Both the position numbers and the translations under genes were made by a program. The notes under the pieces are model-generated. The model searched no databases, had not been told where the DNA came from, and saw only the letters and a list, made by a program, of their open reading frames with translations. A stretch of DNA of 43,616 bases from JADDRA01 sp038233555 (GTDB lineage Bacteria; Actinomycetota; Acidimicrobiia; Acidimicrobiales; CADCSY01), in assembly GCA_038233555.1 (NCBI GenBank), contig JBBSLT010000005.1:1-43616 (forward strand), written 5' to 3'. Positions 34,600-42,322 of the stretch are shown here, piece by piece (the stretch's first letter is position 1; every line of letters begins with the position of its first letter).

Positions 34600-35223
34600 A
34601 TGACTCATGGCTCCACGAAAGGATCCTCGGCACTCCAGCCCACCGGGCCGAGCCCGTCTCCTCGGCTCGTCACGCTGGCCATCCTGAAGGCCAACTGGAA
34701 CGACGGTCGTAGCTACCTCGACAACTTTGTGCCCTTCGTCGCTGCGTGCCTCCGCGAGGAGGTCAAGCCGGTGACGGTGAAGCAGGTCCAGGCGTCGATG
34801 CGCCAGATGTTCGGCATCCGCATTCCTCAGCACACGCTCGACACGGTCCTCGGGCGGGCTCGACAGGAAGGCTTGGTGACGAAGAAGGACGGCCGGTACT
34901 ACCCCGACGTGGATGCGCTCGCCGGAACGATCGCACCGAGCCAGGGAGAGTTCCTGCGCTGCCACACCGCCGTTGTCGAGCAGCTGCGGGTGTTCGCCGC
35001 AGATCGGTACGACCGGAAGTTCACCGTAACCGAGGCGACGACCGGTCTCGATACCTACGCCATGGAGTACGGCGCAACCATCATCATGCAGGGCGCCGCC
35101 GCCGCCCGTGAGTTCGATCCGGCTGTCGTCGCCGACCCGAACGTGTCCTTCATCGTGCATGCGTTCGTGGAGCACCTCGCGGCGACAGACCCGTCCGGAT
35201 TCGGACCTCTCCACAGTCGTTGA
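34600..35223 (+). CDS. Winged-helix-like N-terminal part of a PIN-nuclease protein (frame-split)
   Basis: 207 residues. A central stretch (PVTVKQVQASMRQMFGIRI, then TLDTVLGRARQEGLVTKKDG, then YYPD) has the helix-helix-wing pattern of a winged helix. The last residues (VSFIVHAFVEHLAATDPSGF) appear to run on into the next frame: removing one G from TTCGGACC near 35204 gives SGFDLSTVVEGSMLASVVYL and a single protein of about 684 residues. So this is probably the N-terminal portion of one gene broken by a one-base insertion, though two coupled genes are possible. No family recognised for this part. Confidence 0.6.
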   Translation: MTHGSTKGSSALQPTGPSPSPRLVTLAILKANWNDGRSYLDNFVPFVAACLREEVKPVTVKQVQASMRQMFGIRIPQHTLDTVLGRARQEGLVTKKDGRYYPDVDALAGTIAPSQGEFLRCHTAVVEQLRVFAADRYDRKFTVTEATTGLDTYAMEYGATIIMQGAAAAREFDPAVVADPNVSFIVHAFVEHLAATDPSGFGPLHSR

Positions 35224-35230
35224 GGGCAGC

Positions 35231-36655
35231 ATGCTGGCCAGCGTCGTCTACCTCGACGACGTCGGCGCGGTGCAGCGCAAGTTCAAGGACTCGACCACCG
35301 TGTACTTGGACACGCCGTTTCTGCTTCGTGCGCTCGGCCACCTCGGACCGGAACTGGCCGCACCCGCCACTGAGCTTCTCGGACTGCTAGGTGAGTACGG
35401 CGCTCGTATTGCATGCTTCGACAAGACGGTCGCGGAACTCCGCGGTGTCCTTCTCCATGCTGCCCGCCAGCTCGGCGTCCGGCTGCCCAGTGGCGCAGAC
35501 GACGTCCTCGCGTCGTTTGCGCACCATGGACTGCGCAGAGCCGACGTCGAGCTGATAGCTGCTGGACTGGAGCCGGATCTGAGGAAGCGGGGCATCAATG
35601 TGCTTACGGCACCGCCGCACAGCTCGTCGTCCGACATCGATGAGAGCGAACTCGAACGCGTGCTGAAGGAGGACGTCCGCTACTTGCGGCAACCTGCACT
35701 CCGCCATGACCTTGACGCCCTGACGGCCGTAGACCGGTTGCGTCGCGGCCGTCATCAGCCCATCCTCGAGCACTGCCGTGCCATCTTCCTGACCACGAAC
35801 GCATCACTCGTCCGGGCGGCGCGCCGCTACTTCGATGTCGATGGTCAGGGATTCAACTGGCCGCCGGCGATCCTCGACACGGATCTAGCGACCCTCATTT
35901 GGCTGAAGCAGCCGCGCAAGTCCCCCGACATGCCGCGCAAGCAGATCATGGCCGACTGCTTCGCAGCGCTCCGTCCCAGCGCCGCAGTGTGGGACCGCTG
36001 GATCGACGAGATCGCCCGGACGGAAGCTGCGGGTAGCTACTCGGACGCCCACCTCAACTACATCCGGTTCTCGCCCGATGCACAGCGGATGCTGATGGAC
36101 ATCACTCTTGGTGATGCGTCGGCCGTTGAGTCCACGACGGTCGAGCGGGTGGTCGCCGCCGCCGAGAAGCTGATCACCGGGCCTGTCGCAGAGCAGCTGA
36201 CCGCGGCGCAGGCCGAGTTGGAGCAGGAGCGCCGGCTCCGCCTCGACGCCGAAGCCCGAGTGGGGCAGGAGGCCCAGCGCGTTGAGTCGGAAGCCATGGC
36301 TCGGCGGGCTGCGCAGGAGGCGTTCGACCTCGATAGGCAGCGGCGCCGTCATTACCTCGACGTCCGAGCGCGTCTACGTACACATCGGATCTCGCAGGCT
36401 GTGTTCGTCGCCCTGGTCGTGACATTCGTGACATCGGCGGCTCTGAGCGTCGCCGGGTTCGCGGCCGTGCCTGGACCGGACACACCCCTACTCGGCCGCA
36501 TCGGAGCGTTCGGCATCTGGCTTGTGACCGCCGCCGTTGGTCTCGCCGGCATGGGTTGGGGAGTGGACGCCCGGAAGCTCGTCGGACATGTGGAGCGGTG
36601 GCTGCATCCCCGTTTGCTCGATCGGTACCTCCGCCAGGCTGGAGACCTCGCATGA
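35231..36655 (+). CDS. PIN-like nuclease domain with coiled coil and two membrane helices
   Basis: 474 residues from ATG 35231, 7 nt after the stop of the preceding frame. PIN-like acidic positions: Asp in VYLDTPFLLRALG (about 27), Glu in KTVAELRGVL (about 69), Asp in RHDLDALTAVDRLR (about 158), and Asp in AILDTDLATLIWL (about 217). FLTTNASLVRAARR has Asn where some PIN proteins have Asp. A charged coiled coil (AQAELEQERRLRLDAEARV) precedes two membrane helices (AVFVALVVTFVTSAALSVAG and GIWLVTAAVGLAGMGW). An inner-membrane-anchored RNase is inferred. It heads a cassette with two further genes. Confidence 0.7.
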   Translation: MLASVVYLDDVGAVQRKFKDSTTVYLDTPFLLRALGHLGPELAAPATELLGLLGEYGARIACFDKTVAELRGVLLHAARQLGVRLPSGADDVLASFAHHGLRRADVELIAAGLEPDLRKRGINVLTAPPHSSSSDIDESELERVLKEDVRYLRQPALRHDLDALTAVDRLRRGRHQPILEHCRAIFLTTNASLVRAARRYFDVDGQGFNWPPAILDTDLATLIWLKQPRKSPDMPRKQIMADCFAALRPSAAVWDRWIDEIARTEAAGSYSDAHLNYIRFSPDAQRMLMDITLGDASAVESTTVERVVAAAEKLITGPVAEQLTAAQAELEQERRLRLDAEARVGQEAQRVESEAMARRAAQEAFDLDRQRRRHYLDVRARLRTHRISQAVFVALVVTFVTSAALSVAGFAAVPGPDTPLLGRIGAFGIWLVTAAVGLAGMGWGVDARKLVGHVERWLHPRLLDRYLRQAGDLA

Positions 36656-36727
36656 CCAGTGGTCGAGCTCAGGCGGCGGTCCTATCCGCGGCCTTTCCAT
36701 TTCAGCACCAAACTGACAGGAGTTCTG

Positions 36728-37021
36728 ATGGCAGGACGTAGCGGTACCGGCAAGGCGAGCGGTGGTGCCCGGAAGGGCGGCCCGGAGCGGCGGATCGTGT
36801 CGCCCGTGAAGGGCGGCGGGTACCGCATCGACAAGCCCGGCGGCAAGCGAGCGAGTGCCACCACTGACACGAAGAAGGCAGCGGGCGACAAGGCCAAGCG
36901 CATGGTCCGCAACGCCGGCGGCGGCGAGGTCACGTTCCGCGACAAGCAGGGGCGCATCGAGAACTCGAACACCATCAAGCCCGGCAACGACCCGTTCCCG
37001 CCCAGAGACAAGAAGCACTGA
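36728..37021 (+). CDS. DUF2188-domain small basic protein
   Basis: 97 residues, rich in Gly/Lys/Arg. The C-terminal half (ATTDTKKAAGDKAKRMVRNA, then GGEVTFRDKQGRIENSN, then NDPFPPRDKKH) matches the DUF2188 pattern, including the terminal NDPFPPRD. The N-terminal 30 residues are an SGTGKASGGARKGG-type disordered basic tail. No catalytic motif; binding to nucleic acid or to the neighbouring nucleases is possible. ACAGGAG precedes the ATG. It sits between the PIN gene (72 nt) and the PD-(D/E)XK gene (17 nt), in the same orientation. Confidence 0.8.
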   Translation: MAGRSGTGKASGGARKGGPERRIVSPVKGGGYRIDKPGGKRASATTDTKKAAGDKAKRMVRNAGGGEVTFRDKQGRIENSNTIKPGNDPFPPRDKKH

Positions 37022-37038
37022 AGGAGAGGGCCGGAACC

Positions 37039-38487
37039 ATGTTGTTCAGCGATCACTACGCGGTGTTGCACACCGCCGCAGACGACTGGTTCGATCCCGT
37101 CCTGTCCGTGGACACGAAGCTGTTCGTCGACCCGTTCCTCATCTTCACCGACACGGACCCGACGTGGGCCAAAGCCCACGATCGGATCATCGCCCACTTC
37201 CAGGAGGCCTTCGAGCTGCTCGCCGATGCCGGCTGTGACCCGAAGTCCGTCGGCTTCGCCTCAGCGATCCGCATGCTGCAGTTCCCCGAGCCCCCGGAGA
37301 CGTGCCTCGGGTACACGTCCCGGGGTACAGGCGGTGCCGGCAGCGGCAAAGGCTTCGCCAAGTTCATCGCCTCGTCGATGTGCGATGCGGTCGGTCGTGG
37401 CATCGTCGAGCTCCGTCATTTCGAGCAGCTCGGCATCCTCGAAGAGGGCATCGGCCCGGACCGTATCTCCGACATCACGTGCACGATCCTGAAGCCCGAG
37501 CTCATCAGCTACACGCAGCAGATCGCCGGCCAGCGCGGCGTCCCGATGCACCTCCACCGCGTCCGTGCCGGCGCCTTCGACTCCAGGCGACACGGTTTCG
37601 TCAACGTCGACGTGGAGCTGCCGACGAACCCGGCGACCGGCGGGCCGCTGCTGCTTGTGCCTGAGCGGTTCCTTCGGGACCTGCCGTCGATCAACGCTGA
37701 CGACTGGTGGGACGCCATGCGGTCCACGGAGCTGCGGGACGAGTTCAACTCGGAGCTGCACGGCAACATTCGCAAGAAGGACATCGTCACCATCGCCAAA
37801 CGCCACCCCGACAAGGTCGACGCGTGGGTGCGGGCCCGGGAGTCACGGCCGTCGAAGGCCTACGACCTGGTCGCCGATCCGCTCGGCGTCTACCAGTGGA
37901 GCTCCGCCGCTCGTCGCTACGTCCGCACGCATCCGGTGAAGATCGGTCATGCATCCGACGCTGCCGAGTTCGCAGCCGTCATTGATGTGATCGTGGACCG
38001 GTTCCGTCACTTCGTCGAGGAGAACGGCGGGTGGCGGCTGCTGTGGCACAAGGGCGCCGAGAAGCCCGAGGAGGCCGCCCAGCTCGTGTTCCTCGGCATT
38101 GCGATGGCGTACTGCGAAGCGAATGGCATCGTCGTCGACCGTGAAGTGCAACTCGGTCGCGGTCCGGTCGACTTCAAGTTCTCGAACGGCTACGAGCACC
38201 GTGCGTTGCTCGAGGTGAAGAAGGTCGAGAACGGCAAGTTCTGGAACGGTCTGCGGGCGCAGCTGCTGTCGTACATGAAGTCCGACAAGGTCACCGACGG
38301 CTGGTTCCTGGCCGTGCGTTACCGCGACACCGGTGTCGCCGAGAAGCGGGTGGTCACGCTCCCGAAGGCCGTCAAGGATCTGGCGGCTGAGTCCGGCTTG
38401 AACCTGCGCTACGGGCTGGTCGATGCCCGGTCGAAGACGTCCGCGTCGAAGCTCGATGCTGACGACGTCGACGAGGGCGCAGCCTGA
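37039..38487 (+). CDS. Putative PD-(D/E)XK nuclease
   Basis: 482 residues. The C-terminal third carries a clear PD-(D/E)XK core: Glu369 (VVDREVQLG), Asp378 (GPVDFKF) and Glu392-Val-Lys394 (ALLEVKK), then a helix with QLLSYMKSDK and the strand WFLAVRYRD. The large N-terminal region (MLFSDHYAVLHTAADDWFDP, then VDTKLFVDPFLIF) is of unknown family and may sense a trigger or bind the target. I do not recognise a named restriction or defence family. AAGGAG stands 12 nt before the ATG. Translational neighbours are the DUF2188 gene upstream and a decayed gene 6 nt downstream. Confidence 0.75.
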   Translation: MLFSDHYAVLHTAADDWFDPVLSVDTKLFVDPFLIFTDTDPTWAKAHDRIIAHFQEAFELLADAGCDPKSVGFASAIRMLQFPEPPETCLGYTSRGTGGAGSGKGFAKFIASSMCDAVGRGIVELRHFEQLGILEEGIGPDRISDITCTILKPELISYTQQIAGQRGVPMHLHRVRAGAFDSRRHGFVNVDVELPTNPATGGPLLLVPERFLRDLPSINADDWWDAMRSTELRDEFNSELHGNIRKKDIVTIAKRHPDKVDAWVRARESRPSKAYDLVADPLGVYQWSSAARRYVRTHPVKIGHASDAAEFAAVIDVIVDRFRHFVEENGGWRLLWHKGAEKPEEAAQLVFLGIAMAYCEANGIVVDREVQLGRGPVDFKFSNGYEHRALLEVKKVENGKFWNGLRAQLLSYMKSDKVTDGWFLAVRYRDTGVAEKRVVTLPKAVKDLAAESGLNLRYGLVDARSKTSASKLDADDVDEGAA

Positions 38488-38493
38488 TGCGCC

Positions 38494-38912
38494 GTGGCTG
38501 AGTCCCCCTCGTTCGTGCCCCGCACGTGGCTTGTGCACCTGACGACTTCGGTGTGGAGCCCGACGAGTAGTGGCGTCTCGCATCCTCCCTCGACGAGGCG
38601 GTGCAGCTTGCCCGGTCGATCCAGCAGCACCACCTGGCTTGGGACCTGCATCGGGAGCGTCGTCGCGGCCGCAACTCGGTCGCTGACGTTGCCGTCGTCC
38701 TCGGCCAGCGGCGAGAAACGCTGGCGGCGAAGCTGTCCGGTCACCGCCCGGGAGGGCACAGCGACCTGGTGCTGTGGTCGTGGATGGTCGGCCAACGCAG
38801 CGTCGCTGTTCGACCGATCGTTGAACTTGTCGATGGTGACGACGTGGCGGCTCTGGTGCCGCGGTTCCCACTGCCACGTGGCCGGGACCGGTCGTCGAAC
38901 AGGTTGCGCTGA
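38494..38912 (+). pseudogene. Decayed small gene after the nuclease, possible helix-turn-helix protein
   Basis: GTG 38494 starts VAESPSFVPRTWLVHL. The frame is then lost by about one base near 38540; the continuation DDFGVEPDE meets a TAG at 38568-38570 and resumes as WRLASSLDEAVQLARSIQQH to a stop at 38912. The segment NSVADVAVVLGQRRETLAAKL has the look of a helix-turn-helix. Two lesions argue for decay over a single error. The starting point 6 nt after the nuclease stop suggests it was the fourth gene of the cassette. Confidence 0.45.
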
Positions 38913-39022
38913 CCCGGGCCGTCACAGCCAGAGGCTGAGCCCGGTGTTGGGGACAGTCGTGCGTCGCACCCGGCCGAAGGTAGCTCCTGGCGGTTCTCCC
39001 GGGAGGCCGACCGGCCGACCGT

Positions 39023-39160
39023 TCAGGTCGTCCCATCCACCCGTTGCCAGAAGTCGTCGACCAGGGCGTTGAACTGGTCCGGGCGTTCCTGGAAGGGCTC
39101 GCCCACGACAACAGGCGGCGACGCCATGACCACGCTCGCCACGTCAAGACCATGGAACTC
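39023..39160 (-). pseudogene. Possible alpha/beta-hydrolase C-terminal scrap
   Basis: On the minus strand a 45-codon frame reads PVVVGEPFQERPDQFNALV then DDFWQRVDGTT before a stop at 39023-39025. The text is like the extreme C-terminus of alpha/beta hydrolases, but too short to be sure. The rest of the 345-base stretch 38913-39257 holds only the ATPase promoter and no credible gene. Confidence 0.25.
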
Positions 39161-39208
39161 GGTCTAGACGCCGACGGTAGTCGGTACCGTCCCACCGTAG
39201 CAAAGCAC

Positions 39209-39251
39209 TACTCGATCTCGATAGTAAAAAGCTACTTGAACCCGGTAGTAT
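39209..39251 (+). promoter_or_regulatory. Leaderless promoter with repeated TACT/AGTA half-sites before the ATPase gene
   Basis: TAGTAT (39246-39251) is a -10 box whose expected start point is the ATG at 39258. Upstream, TACT...AGTA (39209-39226) and CTAC...GTAG (39232-39248) form two imperfect dyads in an AT-rich patch, suggesting autoregulation or an AT-sensing regulator. Confidence 0.45.
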
Positions 39252-39257
39252 ATGACC

Positions 39258-40352
39258 ATGGAGCGGTCGCCCTTCCCCCATTCCGGGCCCTTAGAGGCCG
39301 ACGAGGTCACCGGTCGCGACGACGAGGCGGCTGACCTCGTCCGGCTCCTCGGCGGACGCGTCCCGGTGGCGCTCGTCGCCCCGCGCCGGTACGGCAAGAC
39401 CAGCCTGTTGCGTCGGGCGGTGTGGTTGCTCGACCAGGTCGAGCCGACCTCCACCATCTGGCTCGACCTGTACGGCCTGTCGTCGGTCTCGGACTTTGCC
39501 GTCCGCCTCGACCGGGCGCTGGCGGGCACGACCGGCCGGTTCCGGGAATCGTTGGACCGGATCGCCGGGGGGTTGAGCCTGAACATCGGCATCGTCTCCG
39601 TCGACCTGCGTCGTTCGGCGCGTTCGGGCCCCGATCCGACGGCCACGGTTCACGCCCTGCTCGACTCGCTGGCGCGGACGACCGAGCAGCACCCGACGGT
39701 GCTCGTCGTCGACGAGGTCGCCGATGCCGTCGGTGTGGGCAACGTCCTCGAACTCGTCCGATCGCACCTGCAGACCGTGTACCGGGACATGGGTCTGGCC
39801 TTCGCCGGGTCGAAGCCGACGATGATGACCCGGTTGTTCGCCGACACCGACCAGCCCTTCTACTCGCAGGCCCAGCGGGTGGAGCTCAAGCCGTTGTCGC
39901 TGGACACCGTCCTCGACGTCGTCCACCACGGTTTCCGTGCCACCGGGCGCAACGCGGGCCCGGTGGCGTCGTCCATCGCCTCGTTCGGGGCAGGCCACCC
40001 GCAGCGCTCGATGGAGCTTGCCGATGCGGCATGGTGGATCACCGACCCCGGTACGGATGCCGATCAGGCCACATGGGAGTCCACGATCGCCGCCGTGCGG
40101 TCGCGGTCGGCGCCTGCCCTACGTGACTTCTTCGGCGTGCTTCCCGGATCCCAACAGGCGGTGCTGCGCGCCGTGGTCCGCACCGGCGCTCCGTTCGCCG
40201 CGTCGGAAGGCCGGTTTCACGACCTGTCGAACTCCTCGACGACGATCGCGCGCGATGCCCTCGTCGACGCCGGCCACCTGATCACCGGGCCCAAAAGCAC
40301 GTCACTCACCGACCCGTTGCTGGCCGACTGGATCGCCCGCGAACTTCCCTGA
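39258..40352 (+). CDS. AAA/STAND-like ATP-binding protein
   Basis: 364 residues. After GPLEADEVTGRDDEAADLVR comes Walker A in APRRYGKTSLLRR and Walker B in PTVLVVDEVADAV. Then follow an arginine/sensor region (GLAFAGSKPTMMTRLF) and a C-terminal winged-helix-like region (AVLRAVVRTGAPF, then TIARDALVDAGHLI). This is the layout of the archaeal/bacterial ATPases near the COG1672 type, often found in mobile or defence neighbourhoods; the function is unknown. An in-frame ATG at 39252 would overlap the -10 box, so 39258 is preferred as a leaderless start. Confidence 0.75.
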   Translation: MERSPFPHSGPLEADEVTGRDDEAADLVRLLGGRVPVALVAPRRYGKTSLLRRAVWLLDQVEPTSTIWLDLYGLSSVSDFAVRLDRALAGTTGRFRESLDRIAGGLSLNIGIVSVDLRRSARSGPDPTATVHALLDSLARTTEQHPTVLVVDEVADAVGVGNVLELVRSHLQTVYRDMGLAFAGSKPTMMTRLFADTDQPFYSQAQRVELKPLSLDTVLDVVHHGFRATGRNAGPVASSIASFGAGHPQRSMELADAAWWITDPGTDADQATWESTIAAVRSRSAPALRDFFGVLPGSQQAVLRAVVRTGAPFAASEGRFHDLSNSSTTIARDALVDAGHLITGPKSTSLTDPLLADWIARELP

Positions 40353-40408
40353 GCGGGGTGCGTAGAGGTGGAAGTATCCGGCGATAGGTGAGATTTCGGT
40401 AGTTTCCC

Positions 40409-40437
40409 TTGCTTTGCGAGCCGAACTGGTGTATGCT
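40409..40437 (+). promoter_or_regulatory. Leaderless promoter of the HNH gene
   Basis: TTGCTT (40409-40414), 17-nt spacer, TATGCT (40432-40437), then 6 nt to GTG at 40444. Transcription would begin on the start codon. Confidence 0.5.
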
Positions 40438-40443
40438 TCGGGA

Positions 40444-41643
40444 GTGGTAGGAGTGACGCTGCAAGCCCTGGAGGAGGCGGTCGAGGCCCTGGAGCTGGGC
40501 CTCGATGGGGACGAGCTGGTGGCCTGTCAGCGGACGGGTGATCGCCTCAGCGCCAAGCTGGGCGTCGCTTACGGCGAGTTCGATGCCCTTGAGTTGTGGG
40601 ACCTGGATGCCGCTACCTCCATGACCGCCTGGCTGCGGGATCACGCCACCATGGCCGGAGGCGAGGCCACCCGGGTGGTGCGCAGCGCCCGGCGCCTGCG
40701 TGGTCTTCCCGTGACTGCCGCGGCAGCGCTCGACGGCTCTCTGTCGGCCGGGGCGGTGCGGGCCATCGTGGCCAACGTGTCGGACAAGACCGCCGAGCTG
40801 TTCGCCGAGCACGAGGCCGAGCTCATCCCCACCCTCGTGCCCCTGGGTGCTGGCGACGTGGCCGCCGCCATGCGCACCTGGGCCGCTCTGGCCGAGGACG
40901 CCCTGGGGCTGGGCGAGCCGGCCGAGCCGCTCTCCAAGGTGTCGCTGTCCTCGATGCTCGACGGCGTCTGGCGCCTCGACGGTCATCTGAACCCTCTCGA
41001 CGGCGAGATCCTCGACACCGCACTTCGCCTGGCCGCCGGCGGCGACGACGACACCGAGGCCCCGAGGACTCCGGCACAGCGCCGGGCCGACGCCCTGGTG
41101 AACATCGCCAAGCGCTTCCTCGACCACGAGGAGCAGCCACCCGCTCGGCGCAACCGGCCCCACGTCAATGTCATCGTGACCAGGGACGACCTGGAGGCGG
41201 GCCGGGGCGGCGAGTGCGCCGACGGCACCGTCCTCGACGGTCCCTCACTGGCATCTCTGGTGTGCGATTCGACCATGCACCGGGTGGTGATGGCCGGCTC
41301 GGTCATCCTCGACTACGGCACCGCCACCCGGGTGATCTCGCCCAACCTGTTCAACGCCCTGGTGGTGCGAGACCGCCACTGCCGCTTCCCCGGCTGTGAC
41401 CGCCCGGCGGCGTGGCTCGACGCCCACCACGTGATCCATGTGGAAGACGGCGGGCCCACCTGTCCGAGCAATTGCGTCCTTCTGTGCAGACGTCACCACA
41501 CCCGCCTGCACCGCAAGGGCTGGTCGGCCGAACTGAGGCCCGACGCCGAGTTGGTGGTCAACGACCCCGACGGCCGGGTCTTCACCAGCCATCCGCCCGG
41601 GAGCCGTCCCCGGCCGCCGCCGGAAATGTTCGCGGTGGCGTGA
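40444..41643 (+). CDS. DUF222 / HNH endonuclease (13E12 repeat family)
   Basis: 399 residues. The N-terminal DUF222 helical domain (LWDLDAATSMTAWLRDHA, then ATRVVRSARRLRGLPVTAAA, then GSLSAGAVRAIV) is joined to a C-terminal HNH module, CRFPGCDRPAAWLDAHHV then CVLLCRRHHTRLH, with zinc cysteines and the His-Asn-His core. The family is highly multiplied in Actinobacteria (13E12 repeats in mycobacteria) and is thought mobile, but its activity is little known. Start at GTG 40444 by the leaderless promoter; GTG 40453 is an alternative. Confidence 0.88.
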   Translation: MVGVTLQALEEAVEALELGLDGDELVACQRTGDRLSAKLGVAYGEFDALELWDLDAATSMTAWLRDHATMAGGEATRVVRSARRLRGLPVTAAAALDGSLSAGAVRAIVANVSDKTAELFAEHEAELIPTLVPLGAGDVAAAMRTWAALAEDALGLGEPAEPLSKVSLSSMLDGVWRLDGHLNPLDGEILDTALRLAAGGDDDTEAPRTPAQRRADALVNIAKRFLDHEEQPPARRNRPHVNVIVTRDDLEAGRGGECADGTVLDGPSLASLVCDSTMHRVVMAGSVILDYGTATRVISPNLFNALVVRDRHCRFPGCDRPAAWLDAHHVIHVEDGGPTCPSNCVLLCRRHHTRLHRKGWSAELRPDAELVVNDPDGRVFTSHPPGSRPRPPPEMFAVA

Positions 41644-41664
41644 AGCGGTCGTAGCCGTACATAG

Positions 41665-41745
41665 AGCCCGCACCACGAACGGGCTTTGGAGGTGGTTCGT
41701 GATCTCGCCGAGGGAGAGGTGCCGTGGGGTCTGCCGGTCTGCCAG
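41665..41745 (+). pseudogene. Second VapC fragment
   Basis: 27 codons read SPHHERALEVVRDLAEGEV then PWGLPVCQP, clearly homologous to SPYHERARAAVRGLAEGAT-PWGLPV of the vapC remnant at 18316. No PIN start, antitoxin or C-terminal part is present. Homology to the other copy stops right after PWGLPV in both. Confidence 0.6.
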
Positions 41746-41781
41746 CCATTGGAGCGCGGCCGCCGCCTGAGGTTCGGCGCC

Positions 41782-42267
41782 TCAACTGCCCTCCACGGGC
41801 ACGGAGCGGTCGACCTTCAGGGAGAACCAGACCGTCTTGCCGCCGTCCTCCTGATCTATCCCCCACCGGTGGGCGAGGCTCTCGACCAGGGACAGCCCAC
41901 GTCCGCTGGTGGCGCTTTCCGGGGCCATGCAGGGCTGGGGAAGTCGTGCGTTCCAGTCCTTGACCTCGCCCCAAAGGGTGTTGTCCTCGAATCGGATCGT
42001 GACCTGGAGGTCGGTTCGGGCGTGGAGGGCGACGTTGGTGGCCAGCTCGCTGATCAACAGCACAGCTGAGTCAACGATGATGGCCGGGGCGTCGGTGGTG
42101 GCAAGGGCGTCACGCACGAACGAGCGCGCTTCGCCCACGCTGCTGGCGTCGCCGTAGAAGAGTCGCTTGGCCTCGATGGCCCCACCTTGCCCCGGGGGCG
42201 TCCCGGACGAACGGACGGGGCAGGTACCACCCCGTGACACCCAACCCAGTCCAAGCGCCCGAGACAT
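41782..42267 (-). CDS. RsbW-like anti-sigma/histidine-kinase-fold ATP-binding protein
   Basis: 161 residues from ATG 42267. An N-box helix LLISELATNVALHA, a glycine loop VKDWNARLP and GRGLSLVESLAHRWGI, then DGGKTVWFSL, match the HATPase_c_2 proteins that phosphorylate anti-sigma antagonists or bind sigma factors. No sigma factor or antagonist is adjacent. Homologues usually begin just before EAKRLFYGD; here that point has ATC, so the longer ATG start with a 30-residue non-conserved leader is given with low certainty. Confidence 0.75.
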   Translation of the reverse strand: MSRALGLGWVSRGGTCPVRSSGTPPGQGGAIEAKRLFYGDASSVGEARSFVRDALATTDAPAIIVDSAVLLISELATNVALHARTDLQVTIRFEDNTLWGEVKDWNARLPQPCMAPESATSGRGLSLVESLAHRWGIDQEDGGKTVWFSLKVDRSVPVEGS

Positions 42268-42322
42268 GCAGTGCCCCCGCCTCAACCCGGCGGCGGGGCC
42301 GGGGAGGCAGGGGCAAGCGCTA

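Noticed and set aside
34396..41700. A prophage or integrative element
   Set aside because: No integrase, capsid, terminase, replication or conjugation genes; only a solo IS-like end and accessory genes.
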